In this document: positions 32,873 to 44,436 of the stretch, in pieces
Numbering within the stretch: the first letter of the stretch is position 1
How the letters are laid out: the number at the start of each line of letters is the position of its first letter
Assembly: GCA_946902875.1 (NCBI GenBank)
Contig: OX336339.1
Location: forward strand, 21,049,349-21,113,348
Origin: Nematopogon swammerdamellus
Taxonomy: Eukaryota > Arthropoda > Insecta > Lepidoptera > Adelidae
Direction: 5' to 3'
DNA length: 64,000 nucleotides
Made by a program: the position numbers and the translations under genes
Notes under the pieces: generated by a model
What the model saw: only the letters and a program-made list of their open reading frames with translations
What the model was told of the DNA's origin: nothing
Database searches by the model: none

Positions 32873-33525
32873 AACCACCGACGCAAAAAGAGGGGTGTTA
32901 TAAGTTTAACGTGTGTGTGTATGTGTGTATGGATGTGTGTGTATGTGTGTAAAGGTGTCTGTCTGTGACATCGTAGCTCCCAAACGGATGGACCGATTTG
33001 GATGCGGTTTTTTTTTATTAGAAAGCTGGTTTAATCGGGATGGTTCTTAGCTATGTTTGTCATCAAGTAATTAAGTAATCAAATAAATCAATGTATATTA
33101 TTAATTAAATGTACATTAGTAATACCTAATTTACAAATAATGTATTCAAAGGGAACTTATAAATAAAAGATTTCCTCTATAGGGGCCAAACACATTGTCC
33201 CAAGGACGGATGCAGCATTCCCCCTCTGAATGGCGATAGAAACACGCTGACGGAAAAATGCTGCAGCTCGCCGGTCGCCTAAATTAATTATTTTAAAAAG
33301 TGGACCGATTTGCATGCGTTTTTTTTAAACCTTGAAATAAAAGTTAACTTAAAAATTTAATTTCCGTTTACTTAAAGTATCGGGGCACCGCTGAGTAACT
33401 CAGACTTGCGCGGATATTTACTTAGCGGATATTTCCTCTGACTCCTTTAAGTAAGTAAACGGAAATTATTTTTGTCTTTTTAAGGGTCGGGGCTTCTTTA
33501 AATTTGAAATTTAACTTTTTAACTG
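32873..33525 (+). repeat. Repeat D copy with nested LINE-M
   Basis: The 5' (ACCGACGCAAAAAGAGGGGT) and 3' (TCGGGGCACCGCTGAGTAAC) D segments are separated by foreign sequence near 33070-33295 that includes a minus-strand LINE-M tail. The 3' part is followed by an inverted D piece (AAGTAAACGGAAATTATTTT). Confidence 0.7.
33165..33292 (-). pseudogene. LINE-M ORF2 C-terminus nested in repeat D
   Basis: The minus-strand frame reads GDRRAAAFFRQRVSIAIQRG and NAASVLGT, matching 23300-23577 and 39870-40030. Upstream LINE sequence is absent. Confidence 0.75.
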
Positions 33526-34303
33526 CATATACGCCATCAAGTACACAAGTCAAGTACACAATAAATTCGTATTATAGTGTACATGTCTCCTCAAGTGAGG
33601 AATATTTCTAAATTAAATTAAATTAATCCAAAATTCAAAAACTTTTCAATTCATTCGAATTCAATACGTTTTGCTTTTATTTATTTCGTAAATGTCTTAA
33701 TCCGGATCTGACTTGTTGCTAGTCTAGCAGTACGGGTAAGTTATCTTCTTATTGTGTACTAGAATTTTATTAGTTCTGTTGGCTCGAAGTGGTCCCTTTT
33801 TGCTTTTCCCCCCGACGACGTTCGTAACTTTCGCAATGCAATGCGAGCAACGTGCTCTGCAAAATGCATTATTCCTATTTATGTGATGAGATGTTTGAGG
33901 ACATAAATTTGTGAGGAAACTTGCCATTAATCTCGTTTGTATTGGACTAGTATTTGACCGCAGCTCCGCTCGCCACATAGTCCGGTTCGGACTTCGGACG
34001 AGCCAGCTAAGAAACATGGCTTCGTTATATTTAGTTAGATATTTATGTATATTTTTAGGAGTTATATTTTTTATAGAACCACATGTAATGTTAATTCTGT
34101 ATATAGGTAACGAGAACCACGACCGAGTACACCCAGCTGTCCCATCCCTCCATCCCGACGCTCGTCTTTTTCATCTACCCGCAAGACTGATGAAGGCGAA
34201 GCGGATATCGATGGGAGAGAGGGATGGCACTAATATACTTGTGGCACCTAGGCAGGGTGGGGTAGGGGAGCCAGGAGACAAAGAGAGCGGGATGCAGATT
34301 GCT
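33526..34303. other. Unassigned DNA
   Basis: A 97-codon minus-strand frame (33724-34017) has a C-x-x-T-S-H-H...C-x-x-x-C-S-x-C pattern but no family could be named. It is not called a gene. Confidence 0.35.
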
Positions 34304-34309
34304 TTTTAT

Positions 34310-34466
34310 TGGGGTTCCGTATCCCTACGAAAGCCTATTACTAAGCCTACGCCGCCATCTGTCTCTCTGTCTGTCCGTCCGTCCCGTCCGTCTGAACGTG
34401 TTATGGCGGACATAACGGATGTAGTAGGTGATGTAGTCAACAGTGTCAGTTTTCTTAAAAAAAAAG
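34310..34466. repeat. Repeat K fragment (-) followed by SINE-A tail (+)
   Basis: GGGGTTCCGTATCCCTACG and ACTAAGCCTACGCCGCCATC with (TGTC)n form the reversed K end. At 34404 the SINE-A tail (GGCGGACATAACGGATGTAG to the A-tract) is joined directly. Confidence 0.65.
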
Positions 34467-34479
34467 CGTGATGGAATCG

Positions 34480-35736
34480 CTTCAAGGCGCATAATTATGG
34501 CAATTAAGAAGACGCGAGAAAGGAGAAATTAGTTTTTATTTATGGGAGTTCACTAAAGAATATAAAATATCTATTATTTAGAGAAAAATAATAGTAAAAA
34601 AAAACAAACATTCATTCTTTACCGAGTATGGATTTTTTTTCTCTATCGAGCGTAGTTCGAAAATTTGCTATTTCATCTTTGAAAAGCTAGTACATTATTT
34701 ATATATACATACTACATACCTTTAACTGTTGATATGCCTGCATCAATCTATACTAAAATATTATCGTATCTCAGCCTTTTGTGATGTGACACATGATGAT
34801 GCTATAACCTTGCATCTTAGGACATCTTAAGATAAAACATATAATAACTTCATCGTGTGTGTGCTTAAAACTAACTTAACTAGGTGAAGGTGGTAGGGTC
34901 CCATGAACAAATAGGTAATGTCGGAAACATTGCCCTACATTCTACGCAATTTTATACATTATTTTTATGAATAATCCTTCGAAGTAAAAATTTACAATCT
35001 AGACTCTAGATCCACTCGCTAGTTCAGCCATCAAAGCGAACAATAATCCTAAATCACAAGTCCATTTTAATTCATCGCAAATGCCCTCAATAAGAACACG
35101 CATGCCGCCTTCTTCGGTTGCGTGATTTAAAAACAGAGGGTGCCCTAGACGCCTCCCCCGCACTACCGCCACTGTCGCCGCCGCGCCGCCTCCTCACGAC
35201 TCGCACTATGGTCTAGAATTGGAAAATATTGGGTATCGGGGAAAGGCCAGTTTTTGGTTTTTAGGGTTCCGTATCCTGGACCCTAAAGACCAATCGGGAC
35301 TTGACACCGCGCGCGGAATGCCCAATCCGCCCCCGCGCCGCTGCGTGTCAGTGCACCGGCCAAGCAGCGCAACGGACACATCAACATACAACAAGGTACA
35401 ACTATATGACAATTTATTTGTCAAACACTGCTCTCTTCTCGTTACAACACCATGAGTGCACAAGCTTCTCGATATTTCTAAAACATAAAAATTTGTCCTA
35501 CGCAAAGTTTCCTTCACTGGTGCCCTATAAGTGTCTAGCCTGGCGATCTCCACGGCGGGGCCCCTAACCGGCGGAAGGATACAGGTAACGGCGTCCCAGG
35601 GCGCCAGTAAGCACCTTCGACTCCACAGCAAGGTAGCCCTTTTCTGTTATTCTACCTTGGTAGATTATTTCTACCAAATTTCACATTTTTTAATACAGTC
35701 CACTTTCTCATTTTCGCACATTTCTTTGGTAACTAT
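34480..35736. other. Unassigned DNA with a GC-rich patch
   Basis: 35110-35640 is relatively GC-rich (CGCCGCCGCGCCGCC near 35173) and holds overlapping short ORFs without recognisable domains. It may be another promoter-like island. A TTTTTAGGGTTCCGTATCC string near 35258 is a repeat K end. Confidence 0.35.
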
Positions 35737-35970
35737 TTTTTAATATATAATCCTGTATCAGTGGCTGAGTCGGAGGGGCCAAAGCACATGCTCCGACCAG
35801 CCTCCCGAGAAGTTAGGTGCCATACCGGAGACTTCCCTGTATTGCTGGCTATACTGGACTAGAGGAGAACACAATCTAGGCTGCTCTGCAGCCATCTTAC
35901 ATCCAGTACGGTAGTAGCAACCCAGTCGGCTACAATTTGAGCCTACCTCCTAGTAAGGGGCAAGGGAAAA
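35737..35970 (-). repeat. SINE-B, head truncated
   Basis: Same architecture as 31694-31940, with the GGTGGCTGAGTCGGAGGGGC tail complement and a core ending at CCCTTGCCCCTTACTAGG. Confidence 0.75.
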
Positions 35971-36373
35971 CTACAGCTATAGAAGCTTTAAAAATATTTT
36001 TTTTATGTCCTCAATTTTTCCAATATCAGCCCAGCGTGCGCCAACACGCGCCACCCTGGTTGTATGCCGGGGCAGGTAGGCCCCCGCGGAGGCAAGAAAG
36101 GGCGTCTTACACCACCAAGAGGTAATTACGCTACCGAGGAAGTTGAATTCGGATGGGGTCAACGCTGGGGTTAGAGGTTGAACGAAACGATCGCAGTAAT
36201 AAAGGGGGCAACTACGTTTGTCGTTGGGGTTGGAAAAATGCTGGCTGATGCAGTGGGGTGAACTGCAGTTCTTTGTTTTTGTGAATAGATTGTGATTTTG
36301 TTTGTATTTGACTTGGAAACAATCAGGATATTTTATGATATTAGATGTTAATTTTTTGAAAGAATAATGCTGA

Positions 36374-36670
36374 GTACCGCGTGGGGCCGGTACTTAAAAA
36401 GAATTGCCCCATGCATGTCGTAAAAGGTCACTTAGGGATAAGAACAAGATTCCGTGCTAAAGGGTTACAGGCTAGCCACCTCTCACCTTGGCGCGGTCCT
36501 TCCACCGAGTCATGCAGCAGGTGGGTCTTCGTGCCTTACTTGCAGCTTGATAGCTGTTATCTTGTTCTAATAATTTGCTAAACGTGGTGTTCTTACGTGG
36601 TGGGTGGATTACTCTGCTTACCCCGACTGTCGGGATACAGCGTGTGGTATGTAAACTATATGTATGTGGT
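36374..36670 (+). repeat. Module C copy
   Basis: Starts GTACCGCGTGGGGCCGGTAC and ends CGGGATACAGCGTGTGGTATG. It lacks about 20 bases in the CATCTCTCCCC region and the TGTTGTGC hairpin. Confidence 0.8.
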
Positions 36671-36892
36671 GTAAAATTCAGGTAAAAGTATACATAGACA
36701 GGCATGATCGCCGATGCGAGTAGGTCCGCAATGCGCGCGCACGCTCAACAATGCTGAATCAAAACACCATCTTTTATTTTCATCCCAAGCCGCGTCTGCC
36801 TGCGTCTGCGACCCACTAGGTATGTTAGATCGACAGGAATTAATCCACCTATGTAGTAATGCCTCCTAGTAAGATAAGGGTGTTTTTGTTTA

Positions 36893-37200
36893 TTTAAATT
36901 GACACGATTGGCTTATATCGTGATGTTAACCTACCACATCTTGGTGAACTAGGTGTCATTTCAGTGCTTCCCTTTGTTCGTTCCGGCTACACTGAACTCG
37001 ACTTAATACCCGAACTACTTACCTACATACCCTCTTCAACCGACCATTCATTCAGTGCGGTGGTACCAACGCGGGAGGATTAATTAAACCCTACCATCAA
37101 GAAAGGAAGGCGACCTAAGAAGGAAAGGGACGTACATACAGTTTTACATGAAATCCGAGCCACGTTCAACCTCAACGGTCGAACGGTCACACATCAGATC
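36893..37200 (-). repeat. SINE-A, old diverged copy
   Basis: Tail, core (GGTTTAATTAATCCTCCCGC, GGTACCACCGCACTGAATGA) and a partial head with GACCGTTCGACCGTTGAGGTTG are recognisable despite many changes, marking an older insertion. Confidence 0.7.
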
Positions 37201-37390
37201 TATAGTTTACGTTGCCCAGACGGTTTCCAGTCCACAGTAGTCGACTTATGGTGTATGAAAGCTGCGCCTGCGCACGAGACGTTTCGTTATTTCAATCTCA
37301 TTTGCGTGTTTGTTAGCTGTTTTGTTTTTACATCGAGGCACGATCTTGCAGTGGTAAAGGTCAAAGGAACTACGCAGTCGCTTCCCTTCG

Positions 37391-37452
37391 TCCCCGCATC
37401 CCCGCGTCCTCGCGTCCCCGCGTCCCCGCGTCCCCGCGTCCCCGCGTCCCCG
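37391..37452. repeat. GC-rich minisatellite, 8-bp unit CCCCGCGT
   Basis: About seven consecutive units with two variant units (CCCCGCAT and CCTCGCGT) at the start. Confidence 0.8.
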
Positions 37453-37509
37453 GAGCCCGTACCCCGGAGCCCTCTTGGGAAGTTTGCCGCTGAAATTTTC
37501 TACTAAATC

Positions 37510-38529
37510 ATTTGTTGAAGAACGTTCTACCAAGATAACGACCTGAGAAGTTGTGAGCAAGAAATTCATAAGGATATTTATTTATTTATTTTATTTATTT
37601 GCTTTGTACTTACACATTTTAAGAAATATTGTGAACTATTTTGTAAAGATACGTGATATTAATATTATTAAATCTTACAGGATATCGTAACTTTAACTTC
37701 ATACTTTAAAATTATTATTGTTTATTTCAGTATTAACTACATATATTTATAGCAGGAGTTTGTTAATTTCGAATATGATTAAAAAAATATAGCATTATCA
37801 AAATTAAGACAATTCGGTTTAATAATAAGTACTTTAAGTTTGTGTTCTAGAAATTTAACATTTTTAGGGTTCTGTACCACAAAAGAGAAAGAAAGCGGAA
37901 CATAGAACAAAAATAGAATCAAATACAAAACTAATACAAATTTAAAACAAAAGATATTGAAAGGTTTCAGTATCTCTTATTCTTCTTTTAGGCAATATTT
38001 TTTCCTGAACCATTTATACTTATCAACTCGGAAACTTGGCAAGATCATCGTCGTCTTTCAGTAGTACGTGTAACATTTGAAGCATGGTTGGTTGAGTCTG
38101 AGTTTCCATATAATTGTATGAACTGTGGATAGATGTACACACTACTACGCCTTCCAACGTCGACAGCGCTACCCAAATCCTGCTATAAAAGAGAAATTAT
38201 ATCATAGTAATTGAATTCTCACCTTGTAGCATCACGCCGCGGCCCGAAGGGGGCGGGACCGTATTTCTAACAGGTCTTTATGATATTGTGCCTCGTCATC
38301 GCGGTCATAGATAACGAAAAAGCGATAAAAAAACGTGTTAAACAATGACCCGAAGATCGAGAGGCTGACTTGTGGATTCTGTATGAAGAAAGAGAGAGAG
38401 GAGGCCGCCCCCTCTGGTGGAGCGAAGAGGAAACGAAAGACGGGTTTTAGTTTTCGTTGAAATGTTTTAATGATATAAAATGTTCTAGTCAGATTGGTCT
38501 GTATCTAAAGATATTATTCGGAAGGCAAA
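37510..38529. other. AT-rich DNA, no gene recognised
   Basis: A TTTTTAGGGTTCTGTACCAC string at 37861 is a repeat K-type end. The rest is unassigned. Confidence 0.4.
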
Positions 38530-39015
38530 GTTTTTTAGGGTTCCGTACTTATATGATCACTCTTGTCTGCCTGTCTGTCTGTCCCATGTCTGTCACAAGT
38601 TGAAGATTGCCGTACCTTTTCTGCATACCTGAAGTTTTATTTTTTACTGGCATGCATTGCCAATATTTTTTCGGCATAAAGTGATAGATTTAATTATTAT
38701 TTATCTATGATTTTTTTTTTGATGATTCATAAATGAAGATTTGATTGTCATATCATAATAAAGAAAAGCAATGTCCGGATTTTATATGAAAAAAATCCGG
38801 GGTTTTACTTCTTTTAGTCCTAGTTTAATGACTTTAGAGATGGCATCCCTCGTCACAACTTATTTTCTCCGAATCTACTGGAAGAAAAAAGTTGAAATTT
38901 GGTATAAGTTGAAAGTTGAAATATAGACGAATATGGTTTTTTGACAGGTATGGTATAGCGGATCTACGGAGCCCACCGTGCGCGAGTAAAACTCGCACTT
39001 AACCGATTTTTTAGC
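38530..39015 (-). repeat. Repeat K, long form, reversed
   Basis: Begins TTTTTTAGGGTTCCGTACTT with GATCACTCTTGTCTGCCTG and ends GGAGCCCACCGTGCGCGAG and AAAACTCGCACTTAACCGAT, the two termini of the long K form. The interior has no ORF. Confidence 0.6.
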
Positions 39016-39107
39016 CAGCATGGGTGGCTCTGCCGAGTTCAGTCGACAGAGTCAAATTCACCTCTGATTCTGTCAAGGGAAAAGGGAAATTTAAAGGGAA
39101 TCCTAAT

Positions 39108-39425
39108 GCACCATGTGGGGCCGATATATAAAAAAAATAGCTCCACTGCATCTCTCCCCGTGCACGTCGTAAAAGACTACTAAGAAATAAGGAACATAAT
39201 ATGCCGTGCTGAAGGGCGACAATCCTTCCAACGAGTCATGCAGCAGGTGGGTCCTCGTGCCCTACTTTCTCCTTGATATCTTGTGAGTTATCTTATCCGC
39301 GAATACTTTGCAAAATTACTTGTTGATAAGTGTAATCGGTGTTGTGCTATAATTTACTAGAGTTCTTGCAGCACAACATCGCTTACTCTGCTTACCCCGA
39401 TTGCATGTGTGTGTTTGTATGGAAT
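39108..39425 (+). repeat. Module C copy
   Basis: CACCATGTGGGGCCGATATA through GCAGCAGGTGGGTCCTCG and the CGGTGTTGTGC hairpin to the (TG)n end. The preceding 39015-39085 segment (CATGGGTGGCTCTGCCGAG) resembles LINE-N 3' sequence. Confidence 0.75.
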
Positions 39426-39496
39426 CCTAAAATTAATTAAAATGAAGATTTTATTGAGAGATGAATTTATTTATTCAACAGCAGAAAAAAAAATGT

Positions 39497-39850
39497 TTTT
39501 TATGGAAACTGACACGTTTGGCTACATCACCTACAACATCCGTGATGTCAGCCATAACACCGGGTGAACTAGGTGTCATGTCGGTGCTTCCCTTCGGTCG
39601 TGCCGGCTACACTGAACTGGACGGAAAACATAAACTATTTACATAGTCGTTTCGACCGACGTTTCATTCAGTGCGGTGGTACCAACCCGGGCGGGTTGAA
39701 CTCCACCACCTAGTAAGGTAAGAAGGGAAGGGACCTACAGTTTTACGTGGAATCCGAACCACGGTCAGCCTCCAACTGACCGCACCCAGCGTTGCTTAAG
39801 CATCAATAGCGACAGTCGACTGTCTGCACCTCTGAGCTATCGAGGCTGAC
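39497..39850 (-). repeat. SINE-A with long head, internal 5S deletion
   Basis: Minus-strand order: GTCAGCCTCGATAGCTCAGA, TTAAGCAACGCTGGGTGCGG, then directly TTGGAGGCTGACCGTGGTTC, core, tail and A-tract. The GTTTGGATGGGTGACCGC part of the 5S-like segment is missing. Confidence 0.85.
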
Positions 39851-39869
39851 AATTGACGTAATAGAATTG

Positions 39870-40030
39870 ACATAATAGGCAATTAACTAAAAAATATAAT
39901 ATATAAAAAATCTCGTTTATTCTGTCCCCGAAATGACCGCGAAGGGTACCTAAAACACTCGCTGCATTTCCCCTCTGGATAGCAAGGGCTATCCGTTGCC
40001 TGAGGAATGTTTCGCGTTTATTTTGTATCA
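39870..40030 (-). pseudogene. LINE-M ORF2 C-terminus
   Basis: The minus-strand frame gives FLRQRIALAIQRGNAASVLG, then D-R-I-N-E-I-F-Y-I. It abuts the 5' end of the SINE-A copy at 39850. Confidence 0.75.
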
Positions 40031-40724
40031 TAAATAAATATTCTCAAATTACCACCGAACAGTTTATCTAAATACACTTTTAATGGTTCAAAATATTTTC
40101 ATATGGTAACTTGACCTTTCACTTAGAAGGTCTGAGAGAGAAAGCCATTTGATAAGCGCAAAACGGAAAATTATACGTTTCAATACATTGCTGGTGTGAT
40201 GAGCGCCTACTGAACTTTTACTTTTCCTGTATGGGGTTTTAAATTACTTTTAATTTTCCTACTTACTAGAAAACTCAGACTCGACTACACGGTGCAGTGA
40301 AGCAAAAAATAAACGGCCACAAGCATCCACTTTGTCAATTATTAACTTTTGCACGGCCTCAGTAGTTAATTGAAGTAAGTTTGACTTTAATTAATAAGCT
40401 AAGTTTGACTAATTAATTTCCGAGGCAAGATTCCAGATTGTTTGGAAATTACTTTGGAAACGCGTTCGCTATACTGCATCAAACTATATCTATAAACTAT
40501 GTAATTACGTCATTTATCCCAACACAGTGTGGTATAGTGGTGAAGAGTGCTTGTTTTGAATTAACCGTTTGGTTCGATTGTTCCTATCAATACTTATAGA
40601 ATATTATATTCTGTTTTGTTACGTTTTTCTTCAAAAAAATTATTATTTAGTTGTCTTTAGTATTATTGTTTTCTGTTTGTTATGCAATTAATGATTAATT
40701 ACATTATATAAGTAACTAGCTGTG
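40031..40724. other. AT-rich DNA, nothing recognised
   Basis: Short ORFs only. Confidence 0.4.
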
Positions 40725-40950
40725 CCCGCGGCTCCGCCCGCTCTCATATTTCACTTCACTGCTAACCTCGTAAGCCATTTAGCGTGATAGTAAGTAGCCT
40801 ATAGTTGATGGGAAGAATCAAGCTATCCGTAGAATTTTGTTTTATTAAAATCGGTTCAGTGGTTCTCGAGTTATAAGCGGACAGACAGACATACACTCAG
40901 ACACTCAGACACTCAGACAGAAAGCAGACGTTGGATTTTATTATATGTAA
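40725..40950 (+). repeat. Interspersed repeat starting ACTAGCTGTGCCCGCGGCTC
   Basis: The start and the following AAAATCGGTTCAGTGGTTCT with a (CAGA)n tail are typical of a common lepidopteran repeat related to family F. It is non-coding. Confidence 0.6.
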
Positions 40951-40984
40951 GGAAGGAAAAGGATATATAGTTGAGTAGTCGATA

Positions 40985-41150
40985 TTCGACACCGGGTGGC
41001 TAAGCTCAAGTGGCAGTAGGCTGGGCACGTTAGCCGAAGAGACGACGACCGTTGGACGACGCGGCCGTGGACAGAAAAACGGAGTATGGGAAGACCACCC
41101 ACCAGTTGGGACGACGACATAAAGTAAGTCTGCGGAAAGCGTGGCGCCCG
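40985..41150 (+). pseudogene. LINE-R ORF2 C-terminus
   Basis: The plus-strand frame reads AKLKWQ, a stop, then AGHVSRRDDDRWTTR and S-M-G-R-P-P-T-S-W-D-D-D-I-K, the RTE-like ORF2 tail. The in-frame stop marks it as decayed. Confidence 0.75.
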
Positions 41151-41159
41151 GGTCGCGTA

Positions 41160-41505
41160 CCGGATACGGAACCCTAAAAATCGGTTATGTGCGAGTTTTA
41201 CTCACGCACTGATTCCGTAGATCCGCTATACCCAAACTCTTTGGCTATATACCTACGATACCTGTCCAAAAACCATATCTGTGTATCTTTTGTCTGTCTG
41301 CGATGCAAAGTACCTGTGGTGTACTAATCTATTCTTAGCACGATTCCTGTATGTGAACCAGCTTAATTTTTTATTTTTTCAATGAAAATTTCAACCGGCT
41401 AGCTATTACGGTTAATACAGCACTCGGACGGACGGACGTAAGGACGGACAGACAGACGGCGTAGGATTAGTAATAGAATTCCGTATGGGTACGGAACCCT
41501 AAAAA
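41160..41505. repeat. Repeat K, two abutting halves
   Basis: GGATACGGAACCCTAAAAAT and CGGTTATGTGCGAGTTTTAC at the left, and CAACCGGCTAGCTATTACGG, GACAGACAGACGGCGTAGG and GGAACCCTAAAAA at the right, are K modules. Confidence 0.6.
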
Positions 41506-42027
41506 CGAAATAAGAAAAAGTGATAAATACAATAAAGTCAATTTTATAAATCGTCTTATATTTCTAGAATGCCTCAATGACTTCGTCCCGGAGTGTTTGT
41601 ATGTATCACTATATCGAAAGCATTTTACGAAAGGTTTCGATGGCCAAGCATCCATAAATTCTTCACACCCAAATTACATTGAAAGCTTATATCTATCCAC
41701 CATAAACCGATGGGTTGGATCCCGAGACCGTTCAAGACGAATACTTGGGCTTTACGGCCGAAAATAAAAGTTTTTTTCTCGAGGCTCCAGATTTAAATAT
41801 TTATTGGTATTTAATGTGGAGCTCGCGCCGCCCGAGAGATAACAATTTGTCTGATGCGACGACGTGTGGGAAGATTCGACGTTAAGGTTCCGTGGGACTT
41901 AATTTTACGTTTATATTTCTGTTATAGCTTAGAAAATATTACAAATGTATTCTGGATATGACATACATAATATAAAGTTGATTATAGAACGAAATATTTG
42001 AAAAGCTGCGAGGACAACTTTATTCAA

Positions 42028-42450
42028 AAACTAGCTTATGCCCGCGGCTTCGCTCGCGTGAAATTCGTATTTAAAAAGAAGAAATTAAGTAAGCCCGCTA
42101 CCGTACCCCACATCTTAGCGTAACCGGAACTGAATTTTATTTAGCCTATCTTGTGTCCCGTATAACCAAATGTGCGTATACTAAGTTTAATGGGCCTGTT
42201 ATGGGTTGACATCATGGATGTTGTAGGTGATGTAAGCTAACCGTGTCAGTTTCCATAAAAAAAAAAAAAATCCAATTCGGATGATTTGTTTAGAGTCCAT
42301 AACTCATACATACATACAGAAAAGATTTCTAAAAATCGTCAATTTCGTTTTAGTATCATGCATAGAGTCTACAAACGCAATATGTCATAAAACAAAGTAA
42401 CTTATTCCATGACCATCCCTTACAGATTTATTATTAGTATTGATATTTAT
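42028..42450 (+). repeat. Repeat F with nested SINE-A tail
   Basis: Starts ACTAGCTTATGCCCGCGGCT and TTCGCTCGCGTGAAATTCG, has AACCGGAACTGAATTTTATT and AGCCTATCTTGTGTCCCG, and continues after an insertion with AATTCGGATGATTTGTTTAG and CATACATACATACAGAAAAG to CAGATTTATTATTAGTATTG. The insertion (42196-42273) is a SINE-A 3' tail with its A-tract. Confidence 0.75.
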
Positions 42451-43061
42451 TGTTATACTATTCAATATAATATTTTATACATAATTCATAATTCATATAA
42501 AATATAACATATGTATCTCATAGAAAAACTACAAAATATACAAAGATAGTTCTCATGTATAACTCTCATAACAATAAAAAAAAAATTAAGAGCCAGTACC
42601 ATCAGCCAGCCAATTTTTTTACTACAATTGATTATTAGGGTCTTGGACTTATATGTAATAAATAATTTTAGTATGTCGGTAACCCTCGTAATGGTGTTTA
42701 CAACTAATCAAATAATACTTTCCACTAGCAATGCAGCTAAGGAGTACATAAAAAAATATACTAATTTATTTTTCTCCGCCACGAGCGGCGTCGAACCCAT
42801 TAGGAATATATCGCTCTATCTCGCTCTTGCGATAACTTTAGCCCTTCTTGTAAAAGATGAAACAACGTGAGATGCATTTAGGTTAGTTCTCTTTTTAACC
42901 GACTCCAAAAAAAAGGAGCAGGTTCTCAATTGAATCGGTATGCATGTTTTTTTCTTATGTGCGAGTGATCATTGGAGAATGTAACATTTTTTCCGGCTGC
43001 ATCTTCAAAAAACACTTGAAACATCGGTTTTTAGAGAAGTCAACTTTGTAAACAAAAACGC

Positions 43062-43386
43062 GTTTTTTTTATGGAAACTGACACGGTTGGCTACATCACC
43101 TACAGCATCCGTGATGTCAGCCCATCACACCGGGTGAACTTGGTGCCACGTCAGTGCTTCCCTTCGGTCGTGCCGGCTACACTGAACTGAACGGAAAACA
43201 CAAACTATTAACACAGACGTTTCGACCGACCTTTCATTCAGTGCGGTGGTACCAACCCGGGCGGGCTAAATCCTACCACCTAGTAATATAAGAAGGGGAG
43301 TCATATCCCTTAGTCGCCTTTTACGACATACACGGGGAGAGATGCAGTGGGGCTATTCTTTTAAAGTACCGGCCCCACACAGTACA
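43062..43386 (-). mobile_element. Composite module C / SINE-A, headless type
   Basis: Same joint as 16740-17065: module C start to GGCGACTAAGGGATATGACT, then CCCCTTCTTATATTACTAGG of the SINE-A core. Tail and A-tract are complete. Confidence 0.85.
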
Positions 43387-43486
43387 CTTAACGGTACGCT
43401 TTATACTTGATTCGTATTTCCTTCGTTTTTCGTAGTCGGATTTTATATTATTTTTATAAAATATCTTATTAAATTTACCATTAATT

Positions 43487-43806
43487 GTACCGCGTTGGGC
43501 CGGTACTTAAAATGAGTAGCCCCACTGCATCTGTCCCCGTGCATGTCGTAAAAGACAACTAAGGAATAAGGACAGGGTGCCGTGCTAAAGGGCGATAGAA
43601 AATCCGCCTCTCACCTTGGCACGGTTCGGTGGTCACATGCTGTCATGCAGCAGGTGGGTCTTCGTCCCTCACTTGCTGCTTGATAGTTATCTTGTCCTAT
43701 AATATTATGCTGTAATTTGCAAAAGTACTTGCAGCGCAACACCGATAACTCCGACCGACCGATAGCTCACCCCGATTGTCAATACGTGTGGTATGTATGT
43801 ATGTAA
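43487..43806 (+). repeat. Module C copy, full length
   Basis: Begins GTACCGCGTTGGGCCGGTAC and ends GTGTGGTATGTATGTATG. Only 100 bases separate it from the composite element at 43062-43386, which carries a partial C in the opposite orientation. Confidence 0.8.
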
Positions 43807-44436
43807 GTTTCTTTCAGTTCTAAATCATTAAGTGCGGCATATTTTTTAAATAGCATTTTTTCAAGCTCTTGAAAAAAAAGTCAATCGATTGGGTTTGAAG
43901 AAAAACGTTCTAAATTTTACAATATTAGGGCGCCCACGCCCACTATTTTGAAAGTTTCATACAAAATGTAACATATGACAAGCAGACTATCGATAATCCA
44001 AGTGAATCCAACAATGTCTCATATTATGTAGAAATCAGAAAATTATTTATTTATATATTTTTTTTATTTTGGGCTCTGTGCGAGGGAACAAACAAACACA
44101 CATAATGAAGGTGTGGATCTAAGCTTGCGATGGCTTCACCGAACATATCCGGGCCCATCGGCAGTAGAGGAGGGTATTAATCGAGGCCGGGACTAGCGAG
44201 TGGCCACTCTAAATTTCCCGCGCATGCTTCACGTTTCGGCTCGCTTCAAGCCAAGAAACACCAGTCCCGCTCTCGACCTCCCTCTCTCTACCTATCCATA
44301 TTCTGTAGGATGCTTCCAGTGACGTTTTCGAAGACACACATACGTACATACTCAAGTAAAAGTTAGTCTAAGTTATTCGATGTTTTGTATTGATTAGTAT
44401 TTGAAAGTTTCAAATAAAACATATTTTAGCGCTATG

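Noticed and set aside
33724..34017. 97-codon minus-strand ORF with a CxxTSHH...CxxxCSxC pattern
   Set aside because: Suggests a zinc-binding transposase end, but the spacing fits no family I can name.
33911..34471. 186-codon plus-strand ORF, the longest in the window
   Set aside because: Its C-terminal third is repeat K plus a SINE-A tail and the remainder has no domain.
35206..35631. 141-codon minus-strand ORF in a GC-rich patch
   Set aside because: The antisense overlap and CpG richness explain the openness; no domain.
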